Below are positions 52,111 through 64,000 of a stretch of DNA of 64,000 nt, in pieces (within the stretch, counting starts at the first letter, position 1; each line of letters starts with the position of its first letter). This DNA is from Synchiropus splendidus. Taxonomy: Eukaryota; Chordata; Actinopteri; Syngnathiformes; Callionymidae. The DNA lies in contig NC_071335.1 of NCBI RefSeq assembly GCF_027744825.2, positions 29,564,501 to 29,628,500 on the forward strand, written 5' to 3'. Below the pieces are notes generated by a model, which had not been told where the DNA came from, searched no databases, and saw only the letters and a program-made list of their open reading frames with translations. The translations under genes were made by a program, and so were the position numbers.

Positions 52111-52459
52111 TGGCTGTCTCTTCTTGAACTTGGTCGGATCGCCGAGCTGCATGAGCAAGGCGTCTCGAACCGTGCCATTGCTGCTGAGGGTAGACGCAGC
52201 AAGGCAGTCATTCAAATTTTTTTGAACAAATCTGAGCGTTATGGAACAAAAGAGTCAAGTGGTAGATCCAAAAAAATTACACCTGCGCTGAGCCGAAGGA
52301 TCCGATCTACTGTCCATCAAGATACTGGGCGGACGGTAAAAAGGTTTCAAAAACAAACATGAATTCAAAGACCATCAACGCCACAAAACTTCCCATTTAC
52401 ACGTTGCCAGGGAGCATCAAGGAACATTGATAGTTTTATTTTCTGATGAGAAAAAAAAA
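52111..52459 (+). pseudogene. Tc1/Tc3-like transposase N-terminal relic
   Basis: In one frame from 52111 the product is WLSLLELGRIAELHEQGVSN, then RAIAAEGRRSKAVIQIFLNK and SERYGTKESSGRSKKITPAL, ending at a TGA near 52362. This is the paired HTH DNA-binding region of Tc1/Tc3-type transposases, with the GRP-like linker seen as SGRSKK. After a deletion and frame change, HLHVAREHQG and then LFSDEKK (about 52436-52459) follow; the Asp in SDE is the first catalytic residue. The rest is missing. A dead insertion of a family different from the 24.3 kb Tc1-like element. Confidence 0.75.
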
Positions 52460-52830
52460 ATTGCTCTAGTTTGGAGAGATTTTGGTCATTTTTTCTAGGT
52501 TTTCTCTACTGAAAACCTCATTGAGATCCAAATGTGCAGAAGGCAAATTCTTGCTTTTTTTCAAGTGGTGTGATGATTTAGATCAGGTTTGTATGTTTGT
52601 CCTTGTGCTTGCTGTGAACATTAAACAGTTTTATTCATTCAAGAGGTGTTTACTAACGTTTAAACATGTGACTTAAGCGGCAGCAGCTTCAAGAGCTTTC
52701 AGACTTCAGAAAGCTTCTGACTGTACAAGCTTAGTGGCTTGACTCCTATTGCACCTGCCGTCTATGACTTTGTTATTTTGGGTTCTGCTCCTGGTTTCTA
52801 TTGTTGCCCAAGTGCTGGAGGTCGAATACC

Positions 52831-52945
52831 AACACACCCTCACTCCAATTATGTAATATATTGACATTAGGAAAGTGGACATTTCCGTCCTATACTGGCG
52901 CCTTCTTGACGCGTATACATTTAAATCCTTCCTTAGTGTTCCAGG
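52831..52945 (+). mobile_element. Palindromic MITE, partial copy 3
   Basis: AACACACCCTCACTCCAATT, then ATGTAATATATTGACATTAG and GGAAAGTGGACA match the left terminus of the 48105 copy. A related CTTAGTGTT block follows; the right terminus is absent. Confidence 0.55.
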
Positions 52946-54779
52946 GCAGGGCTCTCCTCCTTACTGATGCTGCTGTCAAAAACCACAGTGTTTGAAACGC
53001 ACGGCTTTAAATAGCAATTGACACAATGTTAAACTTGCACCCCCCCCATGACCTACCAAACCCCAACATACAGCAGCAGACACACATTTGCCCGATATTG
53101 ATTCCTGTGATTTCAGTCGAAAACATGCTGTTTTAAAGTTTGGAAACCAAAAATGTGTTGAGAATTTTTTATATTCCAAAGCAATCTAGAAATCTGAACG
53201 CAAAATGTCACTTAAAAGTGAACAAGAATGTTAGAAATGTGCTTCGCGGCCTTGTTTCAATTGAATGGATTTTCAACTTTTAAGTTGCACTCTTATCAGG
53301 ATGCGTGCACCTCATTGTCCTTAACTTAAAATTTCATGGCTTTCGTGGAGTATTTGAAATGTTTGGAGTGCCATCGCCGATAGAAGCCGTTCTCATTTGC
53401 CATTTGTGGAATTGTCGAGTGTTGTGTGGGTGTGCAGGGATTGCTGGGGTCTGCTTTTATTCCGTCTAAATGTGCACCTTGTTGTACGATCGGATTACGC
53501 TGGCCTTCATCTGCGGTGTGATGAATGGACGTCGCTAAGTGACGGTAGGAAAAGAGCATTTGGAAACCTCACTCCATATCTATGTACAGGGAGGAAATAA
53601 GGTCTCTCCCACAGTATTATTGAAAGAGAAGCTTCAACTCGAAGCTTCAGTAATACACATTACCGTGCGTGTGTTTTTATGTATGCCTCTGGGTCCGTCT
53701 CCGAGTGTGTGTGTGTGTGTGATGCACTGAAGGTGGTGTGGGTGGAGCGCATGCATTTTTAAATTAAAACCATGACACACCAGCAGCGATGATTTAGGAC
53801 AGGCTCTCAGCAGTGCTTGTTGCTGTGAATATGGCCTTCAAATGGCAGAATGAAAAGAGAACTGCAAATACTCTCCGACTAGAAGTGTAATTGTAACGGT
53901 GAAAGATGAACTTACAGTCCAAACCTTGCACATAACACTTCATTAATACGTCCTTGGAAGAGTTTCTCGTGATTTGGCGCAGCCTTGCTAAAGATCTCAC
54001 GCCAAGAGCGTAACACGGTTTGACAAATTTGTTATTATTTTCCAAGTCCTGTTCATTTTCCTTCCTTTCAAATGCAAAGCAATAATTAGTTCGATGCAGA
54101 GACAAAACGCTGCTCGTAACTGAACCGCTCCCTGATTCAGTGGACGGGGTTTATGCGTCTATTTTTATGTGTCCTGGCCGTGCAAATGAACCACCATTAT
54201 GCTTATTGTGGATTTGGCACACGAGCCGTTCATTTCATAAATTAAAGCAAGCTCTGAATAGCCATGAAATAAATGGATTGTTTGATGTCCCCATGGGGCA
54301 GAAGTGCACTTAGAGTCATTCAGTCCAAGATACACAGAATAAACAACTGAAAACCTTTGACAGGACTCAGACGTTTAGGTCTTTCTTTGTTTCAAATATG
54401 AATGGACTTGATAGAGTCTTACACATTGGTCAAGGTGCATCGTGTTCTGTCATCCATATAGCAACAATGTTGCAAAACTATTCCAGTTTTTCGCTGTTTG
54501 TAGCAAAAGAAATGGGTAACCCACTTGCTGGACTATTAAAAAATATGAGGAGTCACCAAGATCTGTGTTCTTACCATTTGGATGGTCTCAAAGGAATGGA
54601 GCATCGCCTGAGACAGTGGATGGAGAGTTGCACTGTGCACTGTAATGGGCCACAGACGTGAATCATTTAAATAGAACACAGGCTCTGGTTGTATTTTTTT
54701 GGTCATAATATCCATTATTGTCCAGAAAATAAAAGGGTTGATGCTGCAGTACCACTTTCTCCTTTTATATAGTTGTTGC
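52946..54779. other. Unassigned DNA with a GT run
   Basis: A (GT)8 microsatellite lies at about 53705-53721. Positions 54170-54295 are AT-rich, low-repeat and look like typical non-coding sequence near vertebrate regulatory elements, but this is only an impression. Confidence 0.45.
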
Positions 54780-55040
54780 TAGTGATGGATAGATGTGGCT
54801 TCATGACACAGTACTGATGGGTTTTTGAGGTTTCATGAAACAGTGTTTTGAGGTTTCATGAAACAGTTTCAGAGGCCACCAGATGGCACTGTCTGCTGTG
54901 AAATGTATGGACTTTAACAACTAATTCAGTGAAATATCACGTCATTTCTCAACTAGGAGCAACATCTAGAGGCCTCTAGATGTTAGGATATGTTTCATGG
55001 TTCCAGCAATATTGTTTCATGATTCCTCATCTACTAGTCA
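54780..55040. mobile_element. hAT-like MITE relic
   Basis: Left end TAGTGATGGATAGATGTGGC leads into CTTCATGACAC; the right end (complement) CTAGTAGATGAGGAATCATG leads into AAACA. These fit the TAGTGATG...CTTCATGAAAC termini of short hAT elements common in fish. Inside, TTTTGAGGTTTCATGAAACAG is repeated in tandem (about 54824-54868), and a perfect palindrome occupies 54961-54984. An 8 bp target duplication was not found. Confidence 0.45.
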
Positions 55041-57080
55041 TGAATGAAGAAATTACCGTACATATCGATATTTACCAGGTCATTCAAGGTTCACTTGAGT
55101 GCGAAAGGAGGAAAACCGAAACTGTAGGATTATGTGACAGTTGGAAGCATGGCAAGCTGTTAAACACAGACATTAGAAAAATAAATATTAGCCATATATT
55201 TCTGTTTTCGTGTGGCACATTGTGTGTGGTTGGTGCTAGTTGTGTGTGTCCTTAGAAAAATAAGAAGAAGAAGAAACAGAAGACGATAAGAGTCGATGAG
55301 GAAGAACTAAGCCACAAGCTGGAAGCAAACCTGCAACCTTCTTGGTGTGAGACTCGATCATTGCATTGCATAATTTAACGTTTAAATAACCCCATTCGCT
55401 CAATCCAGAAAAGCTCTGCAGCGCCAACTAACTCTCCTTGTGAATGAATAGTGGAGGACATCAAGGTTAATTAGCCTCCACCATAGTTAGTGGCAGCCAT
55501 GCTGCGTATCGTATCATCAGCCATTATGGCCGTTTTCTCTCTCTCTGTCTCTCTCATAACAGACTGCTAATCCTGGGAGTGTGACGTCTGTTGACAAGAA
55601 ATCGGAAGAGAGCGTATAAGAAGATAAAGCCGGAATAACGGCGTGTGGGCTCCTGCGTCCCTCGGGGCAGGACGTGGTTCGCTGTCCACCGTCCTCTAGA
55701 TAACAAAACATTTGCATGCAGATGATGCAAATGATGAGTCTCCTTGACAAATAAAGAGAAAAGTAATAACTATATCATAACTACTTCATGTAGAGGCAGT
55801 TGGTCTCTTACGTGTGTGATGTTTTTTTACAGCCATTCAGTGGATAAAAACACTATGCAAGGATATTTCATGTCAATATATAAAACTCTCATGCATTTAT
55901 TATTTATTCATATTTAAAATCGATACTGTCATTCAGTCAATTTTCACTCAGCGTGCCTTTCCTCCACTCCGTGCGTCTTCAAACACACAGCTGTTCCATT
56001 CTGAATGCTCTCTGTGGTGGTACTGCTTCATGTTGAAGTACAGGGGATGGTTCAGACAGAAGGCAGTCTGTGAAAATGATGTGAAGCTGGAAAAAAAAAT
56101 CATATCAATTCACTCTGTGCTGACCTGATTCGAGTTTTACTAGGGAAAACAACACAAACATGGGGTCGTAACTTGGTAGCGCGATGAAAGCAAGCTCATC
56201 ACCCGCGGCTCAGACCGGACAGATCATTCTTTGGCAGGTTATTGGTCTCGTGTGGAAAGTACTGCATGATTTGCCAATCCTTGTGTCACCAAGGGAAAAG
56301 AAAAAGAACCTCTGTGGCTCTGAGCCTGCTGCGATTCGGCTGTCTTCCACTCTCATGACTCTTCATGACTATGACAAAATGTTCTATTTTGTTTTATTAT
56401 ATTGCTTAAATTGTCATTCCTAGGGATGAGGAGGTGGCAGTCCAGCTGCTGAGCAGTCGTCTGCCCAGGTTCTGGGTGGCTTTGCTTATGATCTCCTCGA
56501 ACATGTCAGAGCCACACTGCCTCAGTGGTGCGAATTCTTTTTGTTGCTAAGCCCTCTCCCTCCTCTCTTCACTTTCAAGTGGCTTTAATAGGCCTGGACC
56601 ATTTCCCCTGTCCTCAGTTTTTTCTCCACATCAATCTAGAGATCCTTATATCTTGCATCAGTCGTGATGCAGGACAGGGTTTTGGAATATGAACGGGTGA
56701 ATGAAAAAAGCATCTAACGGAAGAGTGGTTTTGTCTGGGTGGTGTGTTTCAGCCGCTTTCTTCAGAAGATGAGTGAGTGGTGCCAACAACTGCATAGCAC
56801 CTCCTGCATGAGATGAAGACCGGCCCAAACAGGGCGAGAAGTGTGTTCACCATTGACAGCAACTGGTATGAGGTGTATTTAGCTTGCAGGTCATATCTGG
56901 TCAATCTGCTACATAGGGAGCGTGGACTCGTATTTCTGTCAAAAGTACTGTTCCACTCAGTGCTTACATCCTGCAGGATCTGCTTTGGTGGCATTCCGAC
57001 CCAAACTGCGCTGACTTAACTCACCCTTATTGATCGCTATCTGCAAAGCAGGGTCCATGTACCATTGTATGCCTCTCAGG
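55041..57080. other. Unassigned DNA
   Basis: Short AAG and CT-rich runs at about 55261-55277 and 55535-55557. No gene recognised. Confidence 0.5.
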
Positions 57081-57428
57081 TCACAGTCTCATCGGACTCG
57101 CTGTTGCCATATGCTGTTGTCTGAACTCCCGTGAGTGAAGTACAATGTTTTGAGACTTGTTGGCCGATTGCAGGGTTAAATGCAGCATGCTGGTGGGAGT
57201 GACCTCCTTATGTCTGTTGTGAAGCTGAGATAAGCATAATTTATTGAGAACGCGGGTTGCAACATGGTCATACATCTCCGGTAAGCTGTGAGAAGCTTTC
57301 CTGTTAGCTTCTGCAGCCATCTCTCTCTCGTACTCGGCATGTCTGAGCAGAGGAAGCTCCTCTGGATCACTTGGGTCAACACTCTCTCCAACACCTTTGA
57401 ACAACACTGCCGACGCTTCGCCAAGGCG
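57081..57428 (-). CDS. Open 115-codon minus-strand frame of unknown identity
   Basis: Starts just after a TGA and ends at a TGA, with no in-frame ATG at its front. The product includes DPSDPEELPLLRHAEYEREM and HSLPEMYDHVATRVLNKLCL, which has a balanced, helical, protein-like composition. The segment is bordered by an 11 bp direct repeat TCAGGTCACAG (57076-57086 and 57429-57439), but a repeat of this length within 350 bp is expected a few times by chance in 64 kb. No domain recognised. May be chance or a retrocopied exon. Confidence 0.15.
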   Translation of the reverse strand, partial: RLGEASAVLFKGVGESVDPSDPEELPLLRHAEYEREMAAEANRKASHSLPEMYDHVATRVLNKLCLSQLHNRHKEVTPTSMLHLTLQSANKSQNIVLHSREFRQQHMATASPMRL

Positions 57429-57439
57429 TCAGGTCACAG

Positions 57440-60400
57440 CGTCACTGCTTGTTTGTTTGCGTCACAAGCCTCTATTCAGCCTTGCTATATTCCTCACCTG
57501 TATTCAGTTAGCCAATATTCACCGTATAAGTGGATCCATGTGTCGTCTCAATCTCGGAAACCTGAAAACATTGTCCTTGCCGGTCACCCAACCCGAGGTC
57601 GGAGTCAGAGGGTAAGTCTGAGACATGAACAGCTGTAGGAGTAAAGGGTTCATGGTTACATTTGTCTTTTTTTTTTTCTCCCTGCATAGAAGAACACTTT
57701 CGCTCACCTTTCATTCTAACTCCCTGGCTTCTTTTCACAGGAGTAAATAACTGTCAGCTAACATTTTTATTCATCATATTAGAGGACAGCAAACTTGCAC
57801 CGAGGGCAAATCTTTCAACACGAATTACAAAAGTAAAAAGAAAATTCAGAAGAGTAAGAACCACTAATGATATAATAATAACCAAACTAAACTGAATGGA
57901 ATTCACCACTGGAATTACCACTCTAATGCTGTAATATAAATCTATATTTGCAAGAGACCTATGGTGACGATGAAGCCATCCTTCAGTTGAAGCACATGTT
58001 TAGCCACCCACAGTACAACCTGATGTCGTGGGTAGTGTGTAAATGAAAGGTGAGGGTGAGCCAGGGCGGCAGCTCCTTTCACTACAAGTGAAAATGTGTC
58101 ACTTTGTGCATGAAGTGTCTGGAAGGTTTTCTTCTTCACTGAAAAACCTAGACGCAACTTGGAAGACTGACCTTTGTTGCGAAAGTGCACAAACAAATGA
58201 AAACATATGATTCCACTGGAGTGAAAATGGGTTGGATTCACCAATGCTGCACAAAATATTATATGCAATGGCTGCATCAGGTTGGAGAAAACATGCCTAT
58301 TGACTGTTACTATCCACTGGCTTTAGCTCAGCTAGCACGTGGTTTTGTGCAGAGCTCGGTGTAGCGATTGTTATAAGAACCAATTTCTTTGTTTTACTCT
58401 TATTCGAATGCTTTTTTTTTTTCTCCCAGTGACAAACATTATAGTCGGGATGTGTGACAGGCTAACAGTTTAATATGTTTCTTTATTTCTTTTGTTCATT
58501 CTATTTTTTTTCATTGTAAACCAGGCAGATTCTGTACATATATGCTACAGGAGACACTTAAAATACAGCTTTTAACAAATGTCAACACGTGTTCTTTATT
58601 TCAAATGACCATGCCATGCCACAGCACCTCATCATACACGAAATTGCAACAGCTTCGAGCAGGTCGAGCAATAATGATTTGGGGCCTCTGAGACCAAAAA
58701 TAAAATAAATTTAAAAAAAAAAATGTCCTTGTTGGTGTCAACATTGTCAGCATCTCTACAGACCCCACAGGTATTATCTTGCCTGAGGTACTTCAGCGGC
58801 AGTTGCCACCTATGGCAAACAGCTGCCATTCACACAAAGGCCAGAGCCCTGTCACCCCGAAAACTGTCATGGCAACAAAATGAAGCGCTTTGAAGACCAT
58901 ACGTCAGTCAAGAACCTCCGATGGCGTTCCTGCCACCAAGGTGGTTGTTGTCTGAGGGAGACCTGCTGGCAGTGAGGCGGGCGCTGTAGTGGTGTGAACT
59001 CAGCTCCAGCTGAGATGCATTGACAAAGATGCATTTGGTTTCAATGAGGACACGCTGTCAGTAAAACTACTTTCATTCATAAGAACAGTTCATTTTACAA
59101 GACTAAAAAATGACCAAGTATAATGTATGAAATTAAGTTACACTTTGATTTGTTTTGGGAATGCATTTGACGTTGGGGCTTTTTTCCCACTGAGCAACAG
59201 AAAAAAAAAAACATCCTAAATCACAAATTGTTAGCGCCTGATATTTGAATTAAATACAACAAAAATACTTGTTTGATCTTAACTTTTTAGTGCTTCAGGA
59301 CATTGGAGCCTGCTGCGTATAAATCTGTGTTATTTCACATGAGCTGTTTACTCTGCTTCACTGAGAAAGGAAGAAAACTTGTGAGAATAAAGAAAGACGA
59401 GGGAAACCTATGCAGAACCACAAGCTTTCGTGGCCGTCCTTATTTTCAGAAGGTCATATTATAAGTGAATTATAGAAGAAATGCAGAATTAAGTTTATTT
59501 TTTAAGGACTTGCTTCACTGTCGTACGAGCTCCGATTCTTCAACAAGGGTCATTACAAATGAAAGCTTATTGACTTTGGTCACAGGACGTGTACGCGGGA
59601 TACTTCCTTGACTTCCACCTCCATCCCCCTCTTCATCTTCCCAGACTTTGATGTAAACATCTAACATTAGGACACAAACTCAGAGATAGCAAACTGAGCT
59701 GATTTATGTTCTATTACTTCAAAAGAACTCTCATTATGGAGCAATATCTGCGAGCACGTAGATATAATAACCGCACGAACACGGGCCGAGAAAGATCACT
59801 GCCAGCTCTGACTGTGATGGAGAGAAAACAACAGAGAGCGGGGGGATGATTGAGTGCCGTCCGTTTTCTGAATATTTATGTTGAAGGTGCGCAAACTCAT
59901 CATAGTCAGATTCACACACAGACATGCAAACTTGACAGTTTGGAGGTGAGCTCACAGCTTTAGATTGATGGCGTAGACATAGCAGCATATGTTTTGTCAT
60001 CTCTCACTTTACTTTCTATATGCCGTCGTATTTCGTCTGTTTTAACAGGGTCTGTTTGGATCAGCCATCCATCTCTCCCAACAACTGCACTTCCCCCTCC
60101 CTCGCTCAGTTCTCCATATATCACCTGCAATACCTTTGCCACATGAATCCTCTTTTTGCACAGTGGAGACTCGAGGAAATTTAGTGCCACTCACAGATGG
60201 GTGGGAATTAACATAAAATAACTAGATTGCACTGTTAATGAATGAATGAGCTGTGGTGGTCATTTGTCATCTGCACATGACACATCCCATGATCGTAGTA
60301 TCCTCCTCTAAATAGACTGAAATCCAGACAAATATTATTGTGGCACGCTGTTCACGCTTTGCTTTACAAGCACCGCGGCACTTTTGTTTCTTAAACTGAA

Positions 60401-60913
60401 TTTAATGGGACAATACAATTCAGGAAGTCGACATTTACTTTTACTCACTACTTTAAAGAGGAACTTATCTAGGGATTTGAGTGTCTTTTAAAACGACTGC
60501 TATTAAACGCATCACTCTGTTTGCATAAAACTCTCTCTGTTATTAGAAATATTCAGATAAGCGTCGCCTATTGAACACATTTCAATTCCAGGGAACTGAA
60601 AAGCAACAAACCTTCCTTGGATTACATGATGTCACATTGAGAACAGATAGAGAAAGTGTCATTACTTTGCGATAAATTGCAAGTCCGCTGTGGCTGAAGT
60701 GTGAATAATCCTGGTGAACAATTTGACATCTGTCTATCCACCTATTCTACTTGGAATTTTCAAATATAGCGAAAACTAGCATTGATGGAAATGCTAAAAA
60801 TGAGTGAATATTCTCCAAAACCGCTTGAAGATGGTGGATTTTCTGTCTATAGATCTATATAAATTACGAACACATTTTTTTTTTTTTTTTAAATGAAAGA
60901 GTGCATTTTGGGC
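57440..60913. other. Unassigned DNA
   Basis: About 3.5 kb with no recognised gene. A T run lies at about 60868-60890. The 60350-60660 part is low in repeats and AT-rich. Confidence 0.5.
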
Positions 60914-61431
60914 ACTTTAAGGTCAATAAAACTCCTGTGATTTCATCGGTTTGATGTGACAAGGCTCAATATTTTGGCAGCATGACTCTTTTTAGCCTGT
61001 AAAAATCCATATGTTAACTGCAAGAAAAAAGTAGTGGAAATTACACTATATGCTTAGAGCACAATAGACGTTCCATAAGTAATACATGAAAATATACATG
61101 ACAGTGTTCAAAATATAGCGTGTGTATTCTGTCATTGGAGTGAGATCTCATATAATATTTGCTATTTGAGGACATTTATACAACACATGTATATTTTAAT
61201 TTGTTGTTTTTTCCCTAAGATCAGTGAGTCTGTTTGTAGCATTAGCAACAAAGTTAAACCGTTCTGCTAGGTCACAACATGACGGTTCCTCCGACTTCAT
61301 CTTTGGATAAATACATTTTATTTTTATTTTTTTGTCATATTTTGCGACACTTTCAACATTGAAACTGTGCATCAGTAATATCTACATGATGAAAGTATCA
61401 GGAAGTATCAATAAACACTATAGAAATTATG
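60914..61431 (+). repeat. Segmental repeat, copy A
   Basis: Aligns over its length with 63012-63690 in the same order and orientation. Matching blocks include TTTCATCGGTTTGATGTGAC, GGCTCAATATTTTGGCAGCA, GAGTGAGATCT and CTTTCAACATTGAAA. By eye the identity is roughly 85-90% with several indels. No coding frame. Family unknown. Confidence 0.85.
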
Positions 61432-61606
61432 ATTTTTTTTTTTTTTATAGTCAAAACGAGTTTTGAAGCTAAACAATCACATCACGGCCCTGTTTGCCTC
61501 AGCTCTCCCCCCGAAGCTCACCACTTAACAACCGTGCCAGCGCACTACAAATTAAAAATTAAATCTTCATCTACTTACCTACTAGCAGCGCACCATTGTT
61601 GATATA

Positions 61607-61650
61607 TATATATATATACAGACATACATATATATATATATATATATACA
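61607..61650. repeat. (TA)n microsatellite
   Basis: Two short TA runs separated by CAGACATACA, ending directly at the terminal CAGTGGT of Tigger-like copy 5. Confidence 0.9.
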
Positions 61651-61820
61651 CAGTGGTACCAATTCGAATAAATCGGAGTTCGAACAAAAATTTCGAGATT
61701 ATTTAGCTTTGGATTTCAAACGAAAATCCAGAACTCGAACGCCCCCCTAAAAAGCCGGAAAAAACATAATGCGCACGGACCGATCAGCTGACCCACAACG
61801 CGCTTTGTTATTGTGCATAA
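61651..61820 (-). mobile_element. Tigger-like element, truncated copy 5 (reverse)
   Basis: Starts CAGTGGTACC and contains AAAATCCAGAACTCGAACGC and GGACCGATCAGCTGACCCAC, the reverse complement of the 3' part of copy 1. It is cut at TTATTGTGCATAAC, where another TA run (61822-61833) begins. Confidence 0.85.
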
Positions 61821-61833
61821 CATATATATATAC

Positions 61834-63011
61834 ACATAGTTAGAAACCCCTCCATATTCAATGAATAATGCCATTTTTATCAAGAAAGTAACAAGGGGAT
61901 CCCAGACAACAGATATGCTCAGAGCGTGTCTCTCGTGTTTCTGTGGTTTCATATGCCTCAAAACCAATGTGATGATGCATGTACTATGTTCTATTCATTG
62001 GAATTCAACTGCGGTCTCCTGTGTAATACTCGAAAATATGGGTAATAAGTATGAGCTCAGAAGAAATCAGGTCTATCTGTAATTCATTATTAAAGCCGTC
62101 CTTCCGTCTGACCTTCATGTGTCTCTCATATACCTGCGCAACATAATGAGCTTTTTACAGGTTTTCCCTCCATGATGACCCTCTATACTGGTACTGTGCG
62201 TGTGGAGTTGCAGATGCAATTGAACTTGGGTGGCCTTGCATTTTTCATCACTTTACAAGTGCAGCTATTCGAGTCAATGCATTTCCACAAGTGTCAGAAG
62301 AGTCCACTTGTGGTTCATCTAATTTCAACACAACCCATGCAATGAAGTGCACAGATTTGTTCACAATGTTCTACTGCATAATGGTTCATCGTAGTTTCCT
62401 CAGTGACAGTGAGTATTTGCAACATCCAGTCAGTCATATAAAATGTTCTTTGAAGGGTATGTACGGTGTAGGATGTTATGGTGTGTGTCCTGTTTTTAGA
62501 CTCTACATCACTATTGCAGAGGCGACTGCCTTCAATAAAAGTCTCCAACATTGACATGTTGTAGAACTCCTCTCAGTATCACTGTTGACAACTGGATGCC
62601 CCTGACACAAGCCAAGACAAGATCTTGAGGCTCAAGCAACACTTTGACTACGCTCTCTTCAGTTTCTTTAATTTCCGGCTGTAGCAACACCTTTCAACCT
62701 GTGAGATCAGGCGAGTGTGACCAACAAGGCTCAACCTACAGTGGTGATGTCTCCGCCGTAGAAAGGTCACTGGTGCACCAGGTTTAGAACTGCATGAGGA
62801 TCACTTCTAAACTAGTCTGGAAAACGGGGTCCAGCGTTGTAAGTAACTCATGAAACAAACTCAACAATGTTCTGAACTCGAATCTTGAACTCCTCACATC
62901 TTTTATTTACATTACAGTGCTCAAAATGTGTTGTTGTCCGATGTTCCGACACCACAACTGCCACTTCTTGACTCCGGAGATCGGTTCTGTTGGAGGAACT
63001 GCGGACACGTG
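61834..63011. other. Unassigned DNA
   Basis: No gene or repeat recognised between the two segmental copies. Confidence 0.5.
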
Positions 63012-63690
63012 ACTTTAAGGTAAATAAAACCCTTGTGATTTCATCGGTTTGATCTGACAAGGCTCAATATTTTGGCAGCATGGCTCTCTTTAGCCTGTGA
63101 AAATCCATATATTAACTGCGAGAAAAAAGTAGCGCTTTACAGCCCGGAAGTTATGGTATATGCTTACAGCACATTCTATAAGTAATACATGAAAAAATAC
63201 ATGAATGTGTTGAAAATGTAGCGTGTGCATTCTGTCATGTGAGTGAGATCTTATGTAATGTTTGCTCGCGCATTTATTTATTCATTTGTTGTTTTTTCCT
63301 GAGGATCACAGAGTCTGTTGGATAGCATGAGCAACAAAGTTAAACTGTTCTGATACGTCACGACGTGTCAGTTCCTCCGACTTGATCTTAGGGTGTAGAT
63401 ATTTTCGTTATTTGATATTTATTGTTATTTGATATAATTTTTTTTTTTTTTAGTTTGTGTGTTGCTATGTCATGTGTTTAATATCAAACTGTTTAAATAA
63501 CACTGGTTTAGATTCATTCATATATTCATGAAATATGCCTAAAATGTGGCATTGCTAAAACAATATTTTAAAAAAATAGTTTGAATCAATACATTTTATT
63601 TTAATTTTCTTGCCATATTGCAAAGACTTTCAACATTGAAAATGTGCATATGTGTACATGAAGAAAGTATCAATAGGCACTACAGAAATG
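63012..63690 (+). repeat. Segmental repeat, copy B
   Basis: Second copy of 60914-61431. It carries about 190 bp of extra AT-rich sequence (about 63392-63582) absent from copy A, and lacks a short AT-rich piece present in A near 61160-61195. Confidence 0.85.
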
Positions 63691-64000
63691 CTGTATGTTC
63701 CAAACCTTCCCACAATCCACTTGTAGCTACTTCAAGTTAGTAGCTTGGAACTTACTGCCCCAAAATGAATCCACTCGTCCCAGAAATTGAGGAAGTACAA
63801 AACATGTCCCTTTTCCTCACGGGATGATTTCTTATTCGGATACAGGAGTTGCAGAGGTAGTGCTATCAGCTGATACAGATAGCTGATGTAATACCATAAA
63901 GTAATGCAGCATTTTAACCAAAATTATTCTCCTTATAACTATGTACAGTTACTTTTTTTGAGGTAAAAGTAGTTGAAGATGCTTTCAAAGTTTCCTTCCC
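63691..64000. other. Unassigned DNA to window end
   Basis: No feature recognised. Confidence 0.5.

Overview
The window reads as intergenic or deep-intronic DNA of a vertebrate, most likely a ray-finned (teleost) fish. The evidence is the mixture of repeats: L2-type and RTE-type non-LTR retrotransposon relics, Tc1/mariner relics, hAT relics, a Tigger-like short DNA element, long (TA)n arrays, and a 0.6 kb GATA/GACA array. No complete protein-coding gene, rRNA, functional tRNA or CRISPR array is visible. Almost all open frames are chance frames or translations of microsatellites.

Layout. 1-8.7 kb: mostly featureless, with an LTR copy (2984-3624) against an opposite-strand hAT zinc-finger relic, and an A-rich repeat (7.3-7.9 kb). 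8.7-12.6 kb: hairpins, two large TA arrays, a full-length 703 bp Tigger-like element with TA target duplication (10389-11091), another TA/CA array and a tRNA(Leu)-like relic. 20.3-25.6 kb: the most rearranged part. Two inverted copies of an L2-like endonuclease segment enclose perfect inverted repeats, TA arrays and a truncated Tigger-like copy, followed by an internally deleted Tc1-like transposon and a third Tigger-like copy. 26.8-28.4 kb: an RTE-like relic and then the best protein-coding candidate, two open segments (27222-27465 and 27638-27933, + strand) bounded by good splice signals in matching phase. 30.2-31.8 kb: a long minus-strand L2-like reverse-transcriptase relic. 34.1-34.7 kb: GATA/GACA array. 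36.1-36.8 kb: a palindromic short DNA element followed by a fourth Tigger-like copy. 40.4-41.7 kb: hAT relic and TA array. 44.0-44.7 kb: a solo LTR with a perfect 5 bp target duplication. 47.8-55.0 kb: L2, palindromic MITE, Tc1/Tc3-like and hAT-like relics. 60.9-63.7 kb: a direct pair of about 0.5-0.7 kb segments enclosing a fifth Tigger-like fragment.

No genes cooperate here in the sense of an operon or pathway. The biology readable from sequence is transposon history, plus its link to TA microsatellites, and one possible spliced gene of unknown function. Family assignments rest on recognisable protein motifs or terminal structure read by eye; no database search was possible.
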